This document shows, piece by piece, positions 8,814-17,490 of a stretch of 64,000 nt of DNA (the stretch's first letter is position 1; the number at the start of each line of letters is the position of its first letter). Source of the stretch: Fulverythrobacter ferritrahens (GTDB taxonomy: Bacteria; Pseudomonadota; Alphaproteobacteria; Sphingomonadales; Sphingomonadaceae); NCBI RefSeq assembly GCF_020539485.1, contig NZ_JACDXU010000001.1, positions 1-64,000 of the forward strand. The letters are read 5' to 3'. A program made the translations under genes and the position numbers. The notes under the pieces are model-generated. The model was not told where the DNA came from, made no database searches, and saw only the letters and a program-made list of their open reading frames with translations.

Positions 8814-9274
8814 GGCGGCGCGAGGTTCTGGCAGGCGCGCTTGCTGTGCCAGCAGCGCTCGGCATCGGGTTTGGCGGAACACTGGCTTGGGCGGCAGAAC
8901 CTCCCCTGTTGCTCTATAATGGTAATATGCCGCGTGCGATGCGCGCGGCAAAGTTCGCCATTGCCGGTGGAACGCTGGCCCGAGAGACGGGTGGAGAGAT
9001 CGCTGCCCTGCTGCTGCGCGAACGGCTGCTTGCCGGCGAGCGACCTGTTCTGGGCATTACCGGCCATTCCGAATATCTGCTTGCTGCCGACATAGCCCGC
9101 ATGGCCGGGCGGCGGGCCGTGCCGCTGATGCAGCTCGGCCGGCAGGATCGCTGGTTGGGCGATGCAGCGCAGGAGCAGTGGCGACCGCTGCTGGCCGCGA
9201 TTACGGGTGCGAAGGGTGAGGGCTCGCCCGAAACCGCCTTCGCCTGGCTGGCCCTTCCGGCTCGCAACAGCTGA
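8810..9274 (+). CDS. Small Tat-exported protein of unknown function
   Basis: A 154-residue protein that starts at a GTG overlapping the cytochrome stop codon (8810-8812). The N-terminus MRRREVLAGALAVPAALGIG is a twin-arginine type signal followed by a hydrophobic stretch and an AWA cleavage site, so export to the periplasm is likely. The mature part has no motif I recognise. Its position between the cytochrome and the GMC oxidoreductase, with tight overlap, suggests an accessory role in the flavocytochrome step, for example assembly or substrate handling. That role is inference. Confidence 0.7.
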   Translation: MRRREVLAGALAVPAALGIGFGGTLAWAAEPPLLLYNGNMPRAMRAAKFAIAGGTLARETGGEIAALLLRERLLAGERPVLGITGHSEYLLAADIARMAGRRAVPLMQLGRQDRWLGDAAQEQWRPLLAAITGAKGEGSPETAFAWLALPARNS

Positions 9275-9287
9275 AAGCGGGACCGGC

Positions 9288-10904
9288 GTGAACGAGGCGG
9301 AATTCGATTATATCGTCGTGGGTGCGGGCAGCGCGGGGGCCGTGGTCGCCAACCGGCTGAGCGAGGATTCCGCCTGTTCGGTGCTGCTGCTGGAAGCGGG
9401 CGGGGAGGCGAGCCATCCCTATATCCGTATGCCGCTGGGCTTCCTTCAGGCCCTGCGCAACCCGCGCTTCACCTGGCAATTCACCTCCGAGCCGGAGCCG
9501 CATCTGGGCGGGCGGGTGTTCTCCCTGCCGCGCGGGCGGGTGCTGGGCGGTTCCTCCTCCATCAACGGCACGGTGCATTTTCGCGGGCACCCCAGGGATT
9601 TCGACGATTGGGTGCAATTGGGGTGCAGCGGCTGGGATTACGATTCCGTCCTGCCCTATTTCAAGCGGTCGGAAGATTTCTGGCGCGGCGCCAGCGACAG
9701 GCGCGGGGAGGGCGGCCCGATCGCCGTCCGCCCGGTCGACAATTCGCGCCTGATGGGCGCGGAACTGCGCAAGGCCGCTGCGGCCATGGGCGTGGCCTAT
9801 GTCGGCGATTACGATGGCGAGATCAACGAAGGGCTGGCTGATGTCCATGTCGCGCTGAAGGACGGCAGCCGCTGCGGCAGTGCCCGCGCCTATCTGGAGC
9901 CGATCCGTTCCTCTCGCCGCAACCTTGCCGTCTGGACCAACAGTCTGGCGGTGAAGCTGGACGTTGCGGAGGGCAGGGCGCGCGCGGTGGAGATCGAGCG
10001 GAACGGGCAGCGCATCACCGTGAAGGCCCGGCGCGAAATCGTGCTGAGCGGCGGCACCTATAATTCGCCGCAACTGCTGATGCTGTCCGGCATCGGCGAT
10101 GCGGAGGAACTGCGCGCGCTGGGGATCGATCCGGTCCGTCACCTGCCGGGCGTGGGGCGGAACCTGCAGGAACATCCCCGCGTTGCCAATCAATATGACG
10201 CGCGGCTCAATCACAGTTTCGCGCAGGAATTGCGCTTCGACCGGGCGACGCTGTCCTTCCTCAACTGGTATTTCAGGGGCAAGGGTGCCTTCACCAACCA
10301 GATCGCGGCCGGCTGCCTGTTGCTGCGCAGCCGCGAAGGGCTGGACCGGCCGGACATCCAGATCATGGTCAGCCCGGTGCGGGTGGATGCGAACATCTGG
10401 TTCCCCGGCATCCGCAAGGCCAAGCAGGATTGCTTCTATAGCTCCGTCTGCCTGCTGCGCCCGCGCAGCCGGGGCGCAGTGAAATTGCGTGATGCGGATT
10501 TCCGATCGAACCCGAAGATTCACCTCAATATGCTGGCCGAGGATGACGACTGGCGCCGCCTGAAGGATGGCCTCGCCCTGTCGCGCAAGCTCTTCGCGCA
10601 AGAACCGCTCGCCGGCCATGTGATCGCCGAGACGATCCCCGGCCCGCGCGGGACGGTGGAGGAACAGATCGACGCCATGCGCGCCGAACTGCTCGGCGTG
10701 GTCCATCATCCGGTGGGCACCTGCGCCATGGGCGTGGGGGAACAGGCCGTGGTCGATCCGCAATTGCGCGTGCGCGGCATCGAAGGGCTGCGCGTGATCG
10801 ACGCATCGGTGATGCCGCTGCTGGTCGGCGCCAATACCAACGCGGCGGCCGTGATGATCGGCGAAAAGGGCGCGGATATGATCCGCGCCGCCGCCCGCAA
10901 CTGA
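9288..10904 (+). CDS. GMC-family FAD alcohol dehydrogenase/oxidase
   Basis: A 538-residue glucose-methanol-choline oxidoreductase. The dinucleotide motif GAGSAGAVVANRLSE is near residues 13-27, the second GMC signature region is around GRVLGGSSSINGTVHFRG, and the active-site His pair block HHPVGTCAMG is at about residue 472. It should oxidise an alcohol to an aldehyde or ketone with FAD. GTG at 9288 is preferred because it falls 13 bases after the preceding stop codon with AAAGCGGGA before it; a longer reading frame would overlap the Tat gene. In context it would oxidise the benzylic alcohol made by the flavocytochrome. Confidence 0.87.
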   Translation: MNEAEFDYIVVGAGSAGAVVANRLSEDSACSVLLLEAGGEASHPYIRMPLGFLQALRNPRFTWQFTSEPEPHLGGRVFSLPRGRVLGGSSSINGTVHFRGHPRDFDDWVQLGCSGWDYDSVLPYFKRSEDFWRGASDRRGEGGPIAVRPVDNSRLMGAELRKAAAAMGVAYVGDYDGEINEGLADVHVALKDGSRCGSARAYLEPIRSSRRNLAVWTNSLAVKLDVAEGRARAVEIERNGQRITVKARREIVLSGGTYNSPQLLMLSGIGDAEELRALGIDPVRHLPGVGRNLQEHPRVANQYDARLNHSFAQELRFDRATLSFLNWYFRGKGAFTNQIAAGCLLLRSREGLDRPDIQIMVSPVRVDANIWFPGIRKAKQDCFYSSVCLLRPRSRGAVKLRDADFRSNPKIHLNMLAEDDDWRRLKDGLALSRKLFAQEPLAGHVIAETIPGPRGTVEEQIDAMRAELLGVVHHPVGTCAMGVGEQAVVDPQLRVRGIEGLRVIDASVMPLLVGANTNAAAVMIGEKGADMIRAAARN

Positions 10905-10917
10905 AAGGGATTCCAAC

Positions 10918-12411
10918 ATGACCGATAGGGCGCGTGAAGCAGCCTTCCAATCCGCGCGTGTGTGGATCGCCGGGGCAGGCGGGCACATCATCGGCGGCAA
11001 AACCATGGCGATTTCCGGCGCGACGGTGGAGGTTCTCAATCCGGCGGATGAGACGGTGCTCGGAAGGGTCGCTGAAGGCACACTGGACGACGCCGATGCC
11101 GCCGTTGGTGCTGCCCGAGCCTGTTTCACCTCGCGCGAATGGCGCGACATGCTGCCCGCCCGGCGCGAGGAATTGCTGCTGCGCTTTGCCGCCCTGGTGG
11201 AGGAAAACGCCGCGCAGCTGGCCGCCATCGAGACGCTGGACAACGGCGTGCCCTATGCCATGACGCTGATGATGGCAGGCAAGGGTGGGCCTTCCGCCAT
11301 CCGTTACAATGCCGGCTGGGTCCGCCGTCTCGGCGGGGAAACGGCGGAGCCATCGGTTCCCGGTCGCTGGCATGCCTATACGGTGAACGAGCCTTTGGGT
11401 GTTGCCGCGTTGATCGTGCCCTGGAACGCTCCGCTCGCCATTGCCTGCAACAAGGTGTCGGCAGCACTCGCAGCAGGTTGCACGGCAGTGCTCAAGCCTG
11501 CGGAACTGGCGCCTTTCAGCTGCATTCGGCTGGTCGAACTGGCCCATGAGGCAGGCTTCCCGGCCGGGGCGATCAATCTGGTCAATGGCACGGGCCAGTC
11601 GGCTGGCTCGGCGCTCGCTGCCCATCCAGGCGTGGACAAGATATCCTTCACCGGTTCGACCATGACCGGGAAGGCGATCATGCATCAGGCGGCCGAACGG
11701 GTGACACGCATTTCGCTGGAACTGGGCGGGAAATCACCTGTTGTGGTGTTCGACGATGCCGATTTTGCCCGCGCGGTTCCGGGGGTGGCCATGGGCATTT
11801 TCGCCAATAGCGGGCAGGTCTGTGCCGCAGGTTCGCGCCTGTTCCTGCACGATGCGATCTATGACCGTTTCCTGGAGCAGCTCTGCGAATTTGCTGCGAA
11901 GTTGACGCTTGGCCCTGGTGAACGGGAAGGCAGCGCGCTCGGCCCGCTGATTTCCGCCGCCCAGCGGGACAAGGTGGAAGGCTATATTGCCGGCGCGCTG
12001 GAGGCAGGTGCGCGGCTGGCCTTCCGTGGGCAAGCACCTGATGGGGCAGGCTATTTCGTCCCGCCCACGATCCTCGACCGGGTGGCGCCTGATATGCGCG
12101 CCGTGCGCGAGGAGATTTTCGGCCCCGTCCTGTGTGTCCAGCGTTTTTCGGACGATGACGAACTGGAGGCGCTGGCCGCCCGCGCCAATGACAGCGAATA
12201 CGGCTTGTCCGCCTATGCCTGGACCGGCGACCTTGAGCGCGCGCAGTCCATGGCGCGATTACTGCGTGCCGGATCGGTGAAGATCAACGGTTCCGGCATG
12301 GAATTCACGCTGCCTTTCGGCGGCTTCGGCCAATCGGGGCTGGGCCGGGAGAATGGCCGCCCCGGAGTGCTGGCCTTCACCGAGACCAAGTCGGTCATGC
12401 TGGGTTACTGA
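10918..12411 (+). CDS. NAD(P)-dependent aldehyde dehydrogenase
   Basis: A 497-residue aldehyde dehydrogenase of normal length. The catalytic Glu is in ELGGKSP (about residue 268) and the nucleophilic Cys in NSGQVCAAG (about residue 302); VPWNAPLAIACNKVSAAL is the cofactor-binding region. It lies 13 bases after the GMC gene and should oxidise the aldehyde made by that enzyme, or by the carotenoid-oxygenase-type enzyme encoded convergently, to the aromatic acid. It is the last gene of the operon that begins at 6868. Confidence 0.9.
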   Translation: MTDRAREAAFQSARVWIAGAGGHIIGGKTMAISGATVEVLNPADETVLGRVAEGTLDDADAAVGAARACFTSREWRDMLPARREELLLRFAALVEENAAQLAAIETLDNGVPYAMTLMMAGKGGPSAIRYNAGWVRRLGGETAEPSVPGRWHAYTVNEPLGVAALIVPWNAPLAIACNKVSAALAAGCTAVLKPAELAPFSCIRLVELAHEAGFPAGAINLVNGTGQSAGSALAAHPGVDKISFTGSTMTGKAIMHQAAERVTRISLELGGKSPVVVFDDADFARAVPGVAMGIFANSGQVCAAGSRLFLHDAIYDRFLEQLCEFAAKLTLGPGEREGSALGPLISAAQRDKVEGYIAGALEAGARLAFRGQAPDGAGYFVPPTILDRVAPDMRAVREEIFGPVLCVQRFSDDDELEALAARANDSEYGLSAYAWTGDLERAQSMARLLRAGSVKINGSGMEFTLPFGGFGQSGLGRENGRPGVLAFTETKSVMLGY

Positions 12412-12419
12412 CCTGTCCC

Positions 12420-12452
12420 AAAAGAAGCCCCCGCGGCTGGGCCGCGGGGGCA
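12420..12452 (-). terminator. Rho-independent terminator of the carotenoid-oxygenase-type gene
   Basis: An 11-bp perfect stem (12428-12438 with 12442-12452) with loop TGG lies between two convergent genes. Read on the minus strand it is followed by TTCTTTTT, a terminator tail. On the plus strand there is no T run, though the hairpin may still slow transcripts from the other side. Confidence 0.8.
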
Positions 12453-12476
12453 CGGGGAAGCCAGTTTCCAGTTGTA

Positions 12477-13949
12477 TCAGGCCGCTTCGAGCGCGGGCAC
12501 GTCCATCGCATTTGCCCAGTTGCCATGCAGGCCGAAGCGCAGGCGTACCGGGATGTCGATCGTGGCGATCGGGCCCTGTTCGATGTTGGTGGCTTCGAAC
12601 AGCAGCAATTCGCTGCCGCGTTCTTCCAGCCGGTTGCAGACCATCACGATCCAGCCATCGCCTTCGGCCGCATCGGGGCTGCGCGGGATGAAGCAGGGTT
12701 CCTGGATGCTGGAAACGGGGCCGCACCACCATTTCTGTTCCTTGCCGGTTTGATGGTCGACCATGCCCAGCGTGTTCATCACCCAGCCGCCCGCGCTGCC
12801 GCCCTTGAGCTCGACCGGCTGCGAGGGATCGATCACCACCAGCCAGCCATAGCGGTAGTTCTGGCCGCAATAGCGGTCATCATAGCGTGGGAACTCGCCG
12901 ATCATGTCGGACAGGCGCTGTGACTGATATTCTTCTGCATTCTGGGCCATGTCGACGGTCCAGCGGGTGAGGTAGGTCGCGCCTGCCACCGGATCGAACG
13001 GGGCGTCGTTGATGTCGGGGAAGAACGGCATCATGTTGTTGGCCGCCACCGGCAGGTCCAGATGGATCTTGGTCCCATCCTGGAAGGCGTTCATCACATG
13101 GGCGGTGAAGCAGCTGGGGCCGGTGAACCAGCGAATGTCCTCGGCACTGGTCCCGGCCTTGCGCGGCACCACGGCCAGATAGCTGGGCAGGGAAGTGTCA
13201 AAGCCGAAATGCGGTTTGCCCGCCTTCAGGCGGTCCCAGTTGCTGGTCATGCCCATCACTGTGAACAGCGCATAATCCGGCGTGATCGCGAAATCATGCA
13301 TCATGCAGTAATAGGGCGTTTCAAACCAGATATCGAACAGCAGGTTCCCGTCCCGGTCGATCTCGTAATAGGTCATGTCGCGGGTCAGCACACCCTTGGA
13401 CGCATAACCGAAGCTGCACAGATTGCCGGTCACCGGATCGGTCTTGGGATGGGCGGAAAAGGTCTCGCCCCTCATTTTGCCATCGAAATCGGTGTAGCCG
13501 AAAGTTTCGAGCGAAGCCGGATCCATCACCAGGGCGGGGGAATCTTCCTTCAGCGCATAGAGCCGTCCGCCATGGATATAGGCATTGGTGTTTGCAGTGC
13601 CGCGAATCTTGCCCTTCACTTCCTCGTCGTCGGTCAGCGGATTGCGATAGGCACCGAACACGGCTCGGCCGGCGGCGTTTTCGAGCTTCCACTTGTCGGT
13701 CTTCGCCCAGCGCTGCCGGTAGTCGACCTTGCCGTCCTTGAAGCGGAACATGGAGATCATGCCGTCGCCATTGAAGGCGATGTCATTGCCCAGCTTGGGC
13801 GGGAACTGGTGTTCGGGCTGCACGCGATAGAACGCGCCATCGAGTTCCGGCGGGATCGTCCCGCGTAGGTTGAGATCCTGCACATCAGCTTCGACTCGCG
13901 ATGGCTTGTTGAAGCCCGTGAACGCCGGAACGTCGGGGAAACTTGTCAC
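12477..13949 (-). CDS. Carotenoid-cleavage-type oxygenase, lignostilbene/isoeugenol cleaving (NOV1-like)
   Basis: A 490-residue non-haem iron oxygenase closely resembling the stilbene-cleaving NOV1/NOV2 enzymes of Novosphingobium and isoeugenol monooxygenase. The four iron-binding His residues can be placed at 167 (FSAHPKTD), 218 (MMHDFAIT), 284 (TAHVMNAF) and 475 (GLHGNWA). Such enzymes split an aryl-conjugated C=C bond with O2, giving two aldehydes. Start: GTG at 13949 with GGAGGG 5-10 bases upstream is preferred over the ATG at 13961, which has no clear ribosome binding site. Divergent from the TonB receptor gene, with operator site 5 only 16 bases upstream. Confidence 0.88.
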   Translation of the reverse strand: MTSFPDVPAFTGFNKPSRVEADVQDLNLRGTIPPELDGAFYRVQPEHQFPPKLGNDIAFNGDGMISMFRFKDGKVDYRQRWAKTDKWKLENAAGRAVFGAYRNPLTDDEEVKGKIRGTANTNAYIHGGRLYALKEDSPALVMDPASLETFGYTDFDGKMRGETFSAHPKTDPVTGNLCSFGYASKGVLTRDMTYYEIDRDGNLLFDIWFETPYYCMMHDFAITPDYALFTVMGMTSNWDRLKAGKPHFGFDTSLPSYLAVVPRKAGTSAEDIRWFTGPSCFTAHVMNAFQDGTKIHLDLPVAANNMMPFFPDINDAPFDPVAGATYLTRWTVDMAQNAEEYQSQRLSDMIGEFPRYDDRYCGQNYRYGWLVVIDPSQPVELKGGSAGGWVMNTLGMVDHQTGKEQKWWCGPVSSIQEPCFIPRSPDAAEGDGWIVMVCNRLEERGSELLLFEATNIEQGPIATIDIPVRLRFGLHGNWANAMDVPALEAA

Positions 13950-13964
13950 ACATCCCTCCATAAT

Positions 13965-13981
13965 GTTCTCTTTAACAGAAC
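13965..13981 (-). promoter_or_regulatory. Putative IclR-type operator, site 5 (oxygenase gene)
   Basis: GTTCTCTTTAACAGAAC is a perfect-arm 5-7-5 inverted repeat. In the minus orientation the third half-site GAAT lies 7 bases upstream (to 13988), the same spacing as in sites 2 and 4. Confidence 0.68.
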
Positions 13982-14095
13982 ATCATTCTATTAAAATGAT
14001 AGGCCTTTGTCCAGCCTTCGATGGGCCTTCTGGCTCTCGTTGCATCACGCATTTGACAAAGGGCAGAATCATCGCCTAAACGAAAAAGGAACATA

Positions 14096-14112
14096 GTTCT
14101 GCTAGAGGGAAC
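14096..14112 (+). promoter_or_regulatory. Putative IclR-type operator, site 6 (TonB receptor)
   Basis: GTTCTGCTAGAGGGAAC fits RTTCT-N7-AGAAC with one arm mismatch, and GAAC starts 7 bases upstream (14089). It lies 37 bases before the TonB receptor start. Confidence 0.65.
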
Positions 14113-14148
14113 GACCAGTCCTAAGGCTGGCGCTGTTCGGGAGAATAA

Positions 14149-16467
14149 ATGATGCGAAAGTGCGACCTCCGTTCGAAGCTGCTTGTCGGAATCGGGGCAG
14201 CAGCCTTGCTTCCCGCCTCCGCCTATGCGCAGGATGCGGAGCCGGTTGCCGCCGACAATTCCCATGATATCATCGTGACCGCCCAGTTCCGCGAGGCGAC
14301 CGTGCAGGACACGGCAATCTCGCTGGAAGTGCTCTCGGCAGACAAGCTGGCCGAAGCCGGCGTTACCCAGATGACCGACCTGAACCGCATCGCTCCCGGC
14401 GTGCAGGTTACCCAGGGCGGCACGGCGCTGCAGATATTCATTCGCGGCGCGGGCGATTTCTCGACCACCTCCTATAACGATCCCGCCGTTGCGCAGAGCT
14501 TCGATGGCGTCTTCGCTGCCCGTACCCAGTGGATGGGCGGCACCTTCTTTGACCTCGAGCGTGTTGAGGTACTCAAGGGGCCGCAGGGCACCCTGTATGG
14601 CCGCAATGCCACCGGCGGTGTGCTTAACATCATCCCGGTCCAGCCCAAGCTGGGCGAGACTTCCGGCTATGTGCTGGCTGGCGTCCAGAATTACGACGGC
14701 TTCCTGGCGGAAGGCGCGGTGAACGTGCCTCTGGGCGAAAAGGCCGCCCTGCGCCTCGCCTATCAGGGTTCGTGGCGCGATGGCTACATCAGCGACGGCA
14801 CTGATGACGACAAGCACCAGTCGGTCCGCGCACAGGTCAAGTTCGAGCCCACGCCCGATGTGACCCTGCGCCTGGCGGGTAATTACCAGCATCTGGGCGG
14901 TCGCGGCCATGGTCAGGTGATCTATGCCGAAACCGCGCCGAACGGCCCGGGCATCGCCAATTCGCAGCCGATTCTGCCGGAGGACCGCTGGACGTCGATC
15001 AACGACACGTTCAATGCCCTGACCGGCCAGCTCACTGCGCCTCCGGGGCCCTATCTGATCGACACCAGCAAGGTGCGGCAGGACATCGATTCCTGGGGCA
15101 TCAGCGGCCATCTCGACTGGGATCTCGGCCCTGCCACGCTGACGGTCATCCCGGCCTATCAGCGCGTGGTGAATGATAGCCAGTCCTACCCCGCGCTGAG
15201 CTATCTCTCGCTCAATCCCTATACGGGCGAGCCGACCACTTCCGATGCCCAGACGCTGGAAGTGCGCCTTGGCAATTCCGATGGCCCCGTCACCTGGGTT
15301 GTCGGTGGCTATTTCTTCAACGAAGATCAGGCGAGCCTCAACGAAGTCGCGCTCGGTCGCGCCAGCGATACCGCCTTTGTCGCCGATCTGAATACTCGCG
15401 CATATGCGGCGTTCGGTGAACTGACCTATTCGCTGACGGACAGCTTCCGCCTGACGGGTGGCCTGCGCTATACGGACGAGACCAAGTCGGTCGATGCGCA
15501 TCGCTATGCCCGCAAGGGCAGCCTTGCCTGTCCGGCTGGCGGCACCGGCCCGGGCCAGAGCTGCGAATTGCTGACCTCGGGCGGTACCAATGTGCAGGGC
15601 ACCTATTCCGCCAGCCGCCTGAACTACAAGGCTGGCGTTGAATTCGATGCCGGGCCGGACAGCCTGCTATATGCAACCATCAGCACCGGGTTCAAATCGG
15701 GCGGCCAGTCCAATGCCGATCTCGATCCCTACAAGCCCGAAGACGTGACTGCCTATACGATCGGCTCCAAGAACCAGTTCCTGGACCGGACGATCACGCT
15801 CAACGTCGAAGGGTTCTATTACGATTACAAGGACCGGCAGGAAAACTTCGCCTCGCTCGATCGCGGCGGCGCCCAGGTTTCTTCGCTGTTCAACGCTGGC
15901 AAGGCAATCGCCAAGGGCGGTAGTGTGGAACTGGCATGGGATCCCACGCCGAACGATTCTTTCCGCGTCACGGCGGAATATGTCGATAGCGAATACAAGG
16001 ATTTCAGCTATCGCACCTATCGTGCGGCCAATCCCGATGCGCGCACGGCCTGCGTCGTTACTCCGGTTCAGGGAGGCAATGCGCAGGTCGGTTACTGGCA
16101 GGTCAATTGCGATGGGTTCCAGCTTCCGCGCACACCCAACTGGGCCGGCTCGGTCAGCTACAACCATACGTTCGATCTCGCTAATGGTGCGCGGATCGAT
16201 TTCTCGCCCAACATGACCTTCGCCAGCTCGCGCTGGCTGTCGGCCGAGATCGTCGAGAATGCGCGGGCCAAGGGTTATGCTGTGTTCAACGCCAGCCTGA
16301 CCTACCGCACGGCTGACGACAACCTCTCCGTGCAGGCCTTCGTCCGCAATATCGGGAACGAGGCGGTCTACACCGGCGCGCAGCAGGCTCCGTTCATCAA
16401 CAACTATGAAGGCCTCGATATCCAGGCGCCGCGTACCTTCGGTGTGCGGGTGCGTTACGGCTTCTAG
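14149..16467 (+). CDS. TonB-dependent outer-membrane receptor of the aromatic island
   Basis: A 772-residue TonB-dependent receptor. A signal peptide (hydrophobic LLVGIGAAALLPASAYA) is followed by the TonB-box-like DIIVTAQF, a plug domain to about residue 170 (RIAPGVQVTQGG, ERVEVLKGPQGTLYGRNATGG) and a 22-strand barrel ending in the typical terminal Phe (VRVRYGF). It should import a bulky or poorly diffusing aromatic, using TonB-ExbBD energy. The ATG at 14149 has GGGAGA upstream, with a second ATG directly after it. Divergent from the oxygenase gene and under operator site 6. Confidence 0.92.
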   Translation: MMRKCDLRSKLLVGIGAAALLPASAYAQDAEPVAADNSHDIIVTAQFREATVQDTAISLEVLSADKLAEAGVTQMTDLNRIAPGVQVTQGGTALQIFIRGAGDFSTTSYNDPAVAQSFDGVFAARTQWMGGTFFDLERVEVLKGPQGTLYGRNATGGVLNIIPVQPKLGETSGYVLAGVQNYDGFLAEGAVNVPLGEKAALRLAYQGSWRDGYISDGTDDDKHQSVRAQVKFEPTPDVTLRLAGNYQHLGGRGHGQVIYAETAPNGPGIANSQPILPEDRWTSINDTFNALTGQLTAPPGPYLIDTSKVRQDIDSWGISGHLDWDLGPATLTVIPAYQRVVNDSQSYPALSYLSLNPYTGEPTTSDAQTLEVRLGNSDGPVTWVVGGYFFNEDQASLNEVALGRASDTAFVADLNTRAYAAFGELTYSLTDSFRLTGGLRYTDETKSVDAHRYARKGSLACPAGGTGPGQSCELLTSGGTNVQGTYSASRLNYKAGVEFDAGPDSLLYATISTGFKSGGQSNADLDPYKPEDVTAYTIGSKNQFLDRTITLNVEGFYYDYKDRQENFASLDRGGAQVSSLFNAGKAIAKGGSVELAWDPTPNDSFRVTAEYVDSEYKDFSYRTYRAANPDARTACVVTPVQGGNAQVGYWQVNCDGFQLPRTPNWAGSVSYNHTFDLANGARIDFSPNMTFASSRWLSAEIVENARAKGYAVFNASLTYRTADDNLSVQAFVRNIGNEAVYTGAQQAPFINNYEGLDIQAPRTFGVRVRYGF

Positions 16468-16480
16468 GGTTCTCCCCCGG

Positions 16481-16521
16481 CGGCGGGAGAGGCAGCGCGA
16501 AAGCGCCGGCTCTTCCCGCCG
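16481..16521 (+). other. Stem-loop after the TonB receptor
   Basis: CGGCGGGAGAG (16481-16491) pairs with CTCTTCCCGCCG (16510-16521) with one bulged base, and an inner GCGC-GAAA-GCGC hairpin sits in the loop. No T run follows, so it is either a weak terminator or an mRNA-stabilising structure at the end of the receptor transcript. Confidence 0.45.
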
Positions 16522-16558
16522 TCCCTCGGGGCGGAGCCTCATAAATAAATAGAACAAT

Positions 16559-16575
16559 GTTTCATCAAGAAGAAT
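16559..16575 (+). promoter_or_regulatory. Putative IclR-type operator, site 7 (ring-cleavage operon)
   Basis: GTTTCATCAAGAAGAAT is the most degenerate copy, but GAAC begins 7 bases upstream (16552), keeping the three-half-site layout. It lies 13 bases before the FAH gene start, in the promoter or leader region of the ring-cleavage operon. Confidence 0.45.
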
Positions 16576-16587
16576 GGTGGGTTCGGC

Positions 16588-17490
16588 ATGCGCTTGGCAC
16601 GATTTGATGGCGGCAAGATTGGGCTGGTGGTGGATGGCGGCGTCATCGACGTTTCCGACATTGCCGGCGCTTCGCCCGAGGCATGGCCCGACACGGCGCC
16701 GCTGCGCCTGATCCGCGATTTCGAAAGGCACCGGCCCGCGCTCGAAGCGGCCATGCGCGAGCGCGCGCCGGTGCCGCTGGCCGATGTGCGGCTGGAAACT
16801 CCGGTTCCCTGGCCGAACAAGGTGATTGCCTATCCGGTGAACTATCATGCCCACGGGCAGGAAATGGGCGCCAGCTACCGCGCAAAGAACCAGGGTTTCT
16901 TCCTGAAGCCCAGTTCTTCGGTCAGCGGGCCGAACGATCCTGTGGAACTGCCTTCCGTACCGGGGCGCGAAGTCCATCACGAGGCGGAACTGGGCATCAT
17001 CATCGGCAAGGAATGCCGCAGCCTGCCGCGCGAACGCTGGCACGAGGCGGTGTTTGGCTATGCCTGCCTGCTCGACATGGTCGTGCGCGGGCGGGAAGAA
17101 CGCGTGTTCCGCAAGGCCTACGATACGTTCTGCCCGGTCGGCCCGTGGATCGTGACCGCCGACGAGGTCGAACATCCCGATGCGCTTTCGATGAAGCTGT
17201 GGGTGAACGGCGAACTGCGCCAGGCGGCCAATACGCGCGATCTGGTGCTGGATATTCCCGGCATGATCGCGACGGCCTCTGCCGTCATGACGCTCTATCC
17301 GGGTGACATCATTGCCACCGGCACGCCCGAAGGCGTCGGGGCGGTGCAGGATGGCGACACCATCCGCATCGTGATCGAAGGCGTGGGCGAAATGAACGTG
17401 CCCGTCGTGCAGGGCAGTCGCGGCATGACCGAGGTGTTCGCAGAACCCTACGTGCCCCCGATCGTGAAGCAGGAGCTCACCGCAAAATGA
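16588..17490 (+). CDS. FAH-family acylpyruvate hydrolase (fumaryl-/maleylpyruvate hydrolase-like)
   Basis: A 300-residue fumarylacetoacetate-hydrolase-fold enzyme. The metal ligands of the family can be placed as Glu132, Glu134 (HHEAELGIIIG) and Asp163 (LLDMVVR), and TGTPEGVG is the conserved C-terminal loop. In gentisate pathways such enzymes hydrolyse maleylpyruvate or fumarylpyruvate to maleate or fumarate plus pyruvate. The next gene, a gentisate-dioxygenase-like cupin, overlaps its stop codon by 4 bases, so the two steps are coupled. Which isomer it prefers is open; no maleylpyruvate isomerase is seen in the window. Confidence 0.85.
   Translation: MRLARFDGGKIGLVVDGGVIDVSDIAGASPEAWPDTAPLRLIRDFERHRPALEAAMRERAPVPLADVRLETPVPWPNKVIAYPVNYHAHGQEMGASYRAKNQGFFLKPSSSVSGPNDPVELPSVPGREVHHEAELGIIIGKECRSLPRERWHEAVFGYACLLDMVVRGREERVFRKAYDTFCPVGPWIVTADEVEHPDALSMKLWVNGELRQAANTRDLVLDIPGMIATASAVMTLYPGDIIATGTPEGVGAVQDGDTIRIVIEGVGEMNVPVVQGSRGMTEVFAEPYVPPIVKQELTAK

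Noticed and set aside
13950..13961. ATG at 13961 as start of the carotenoid-oxygenase-type gene.
   Set aside because: It has no ribosome binding site, and GGAGGG between it and the GTG at 13949 points to the GTG; homologues also start there.
13985..14000. A further operator copy (ATTCTATTAAAATGAT) beside site 5.
   Set aside because: The right arm does not match; the left half is better explained as the third half-site of site 5.
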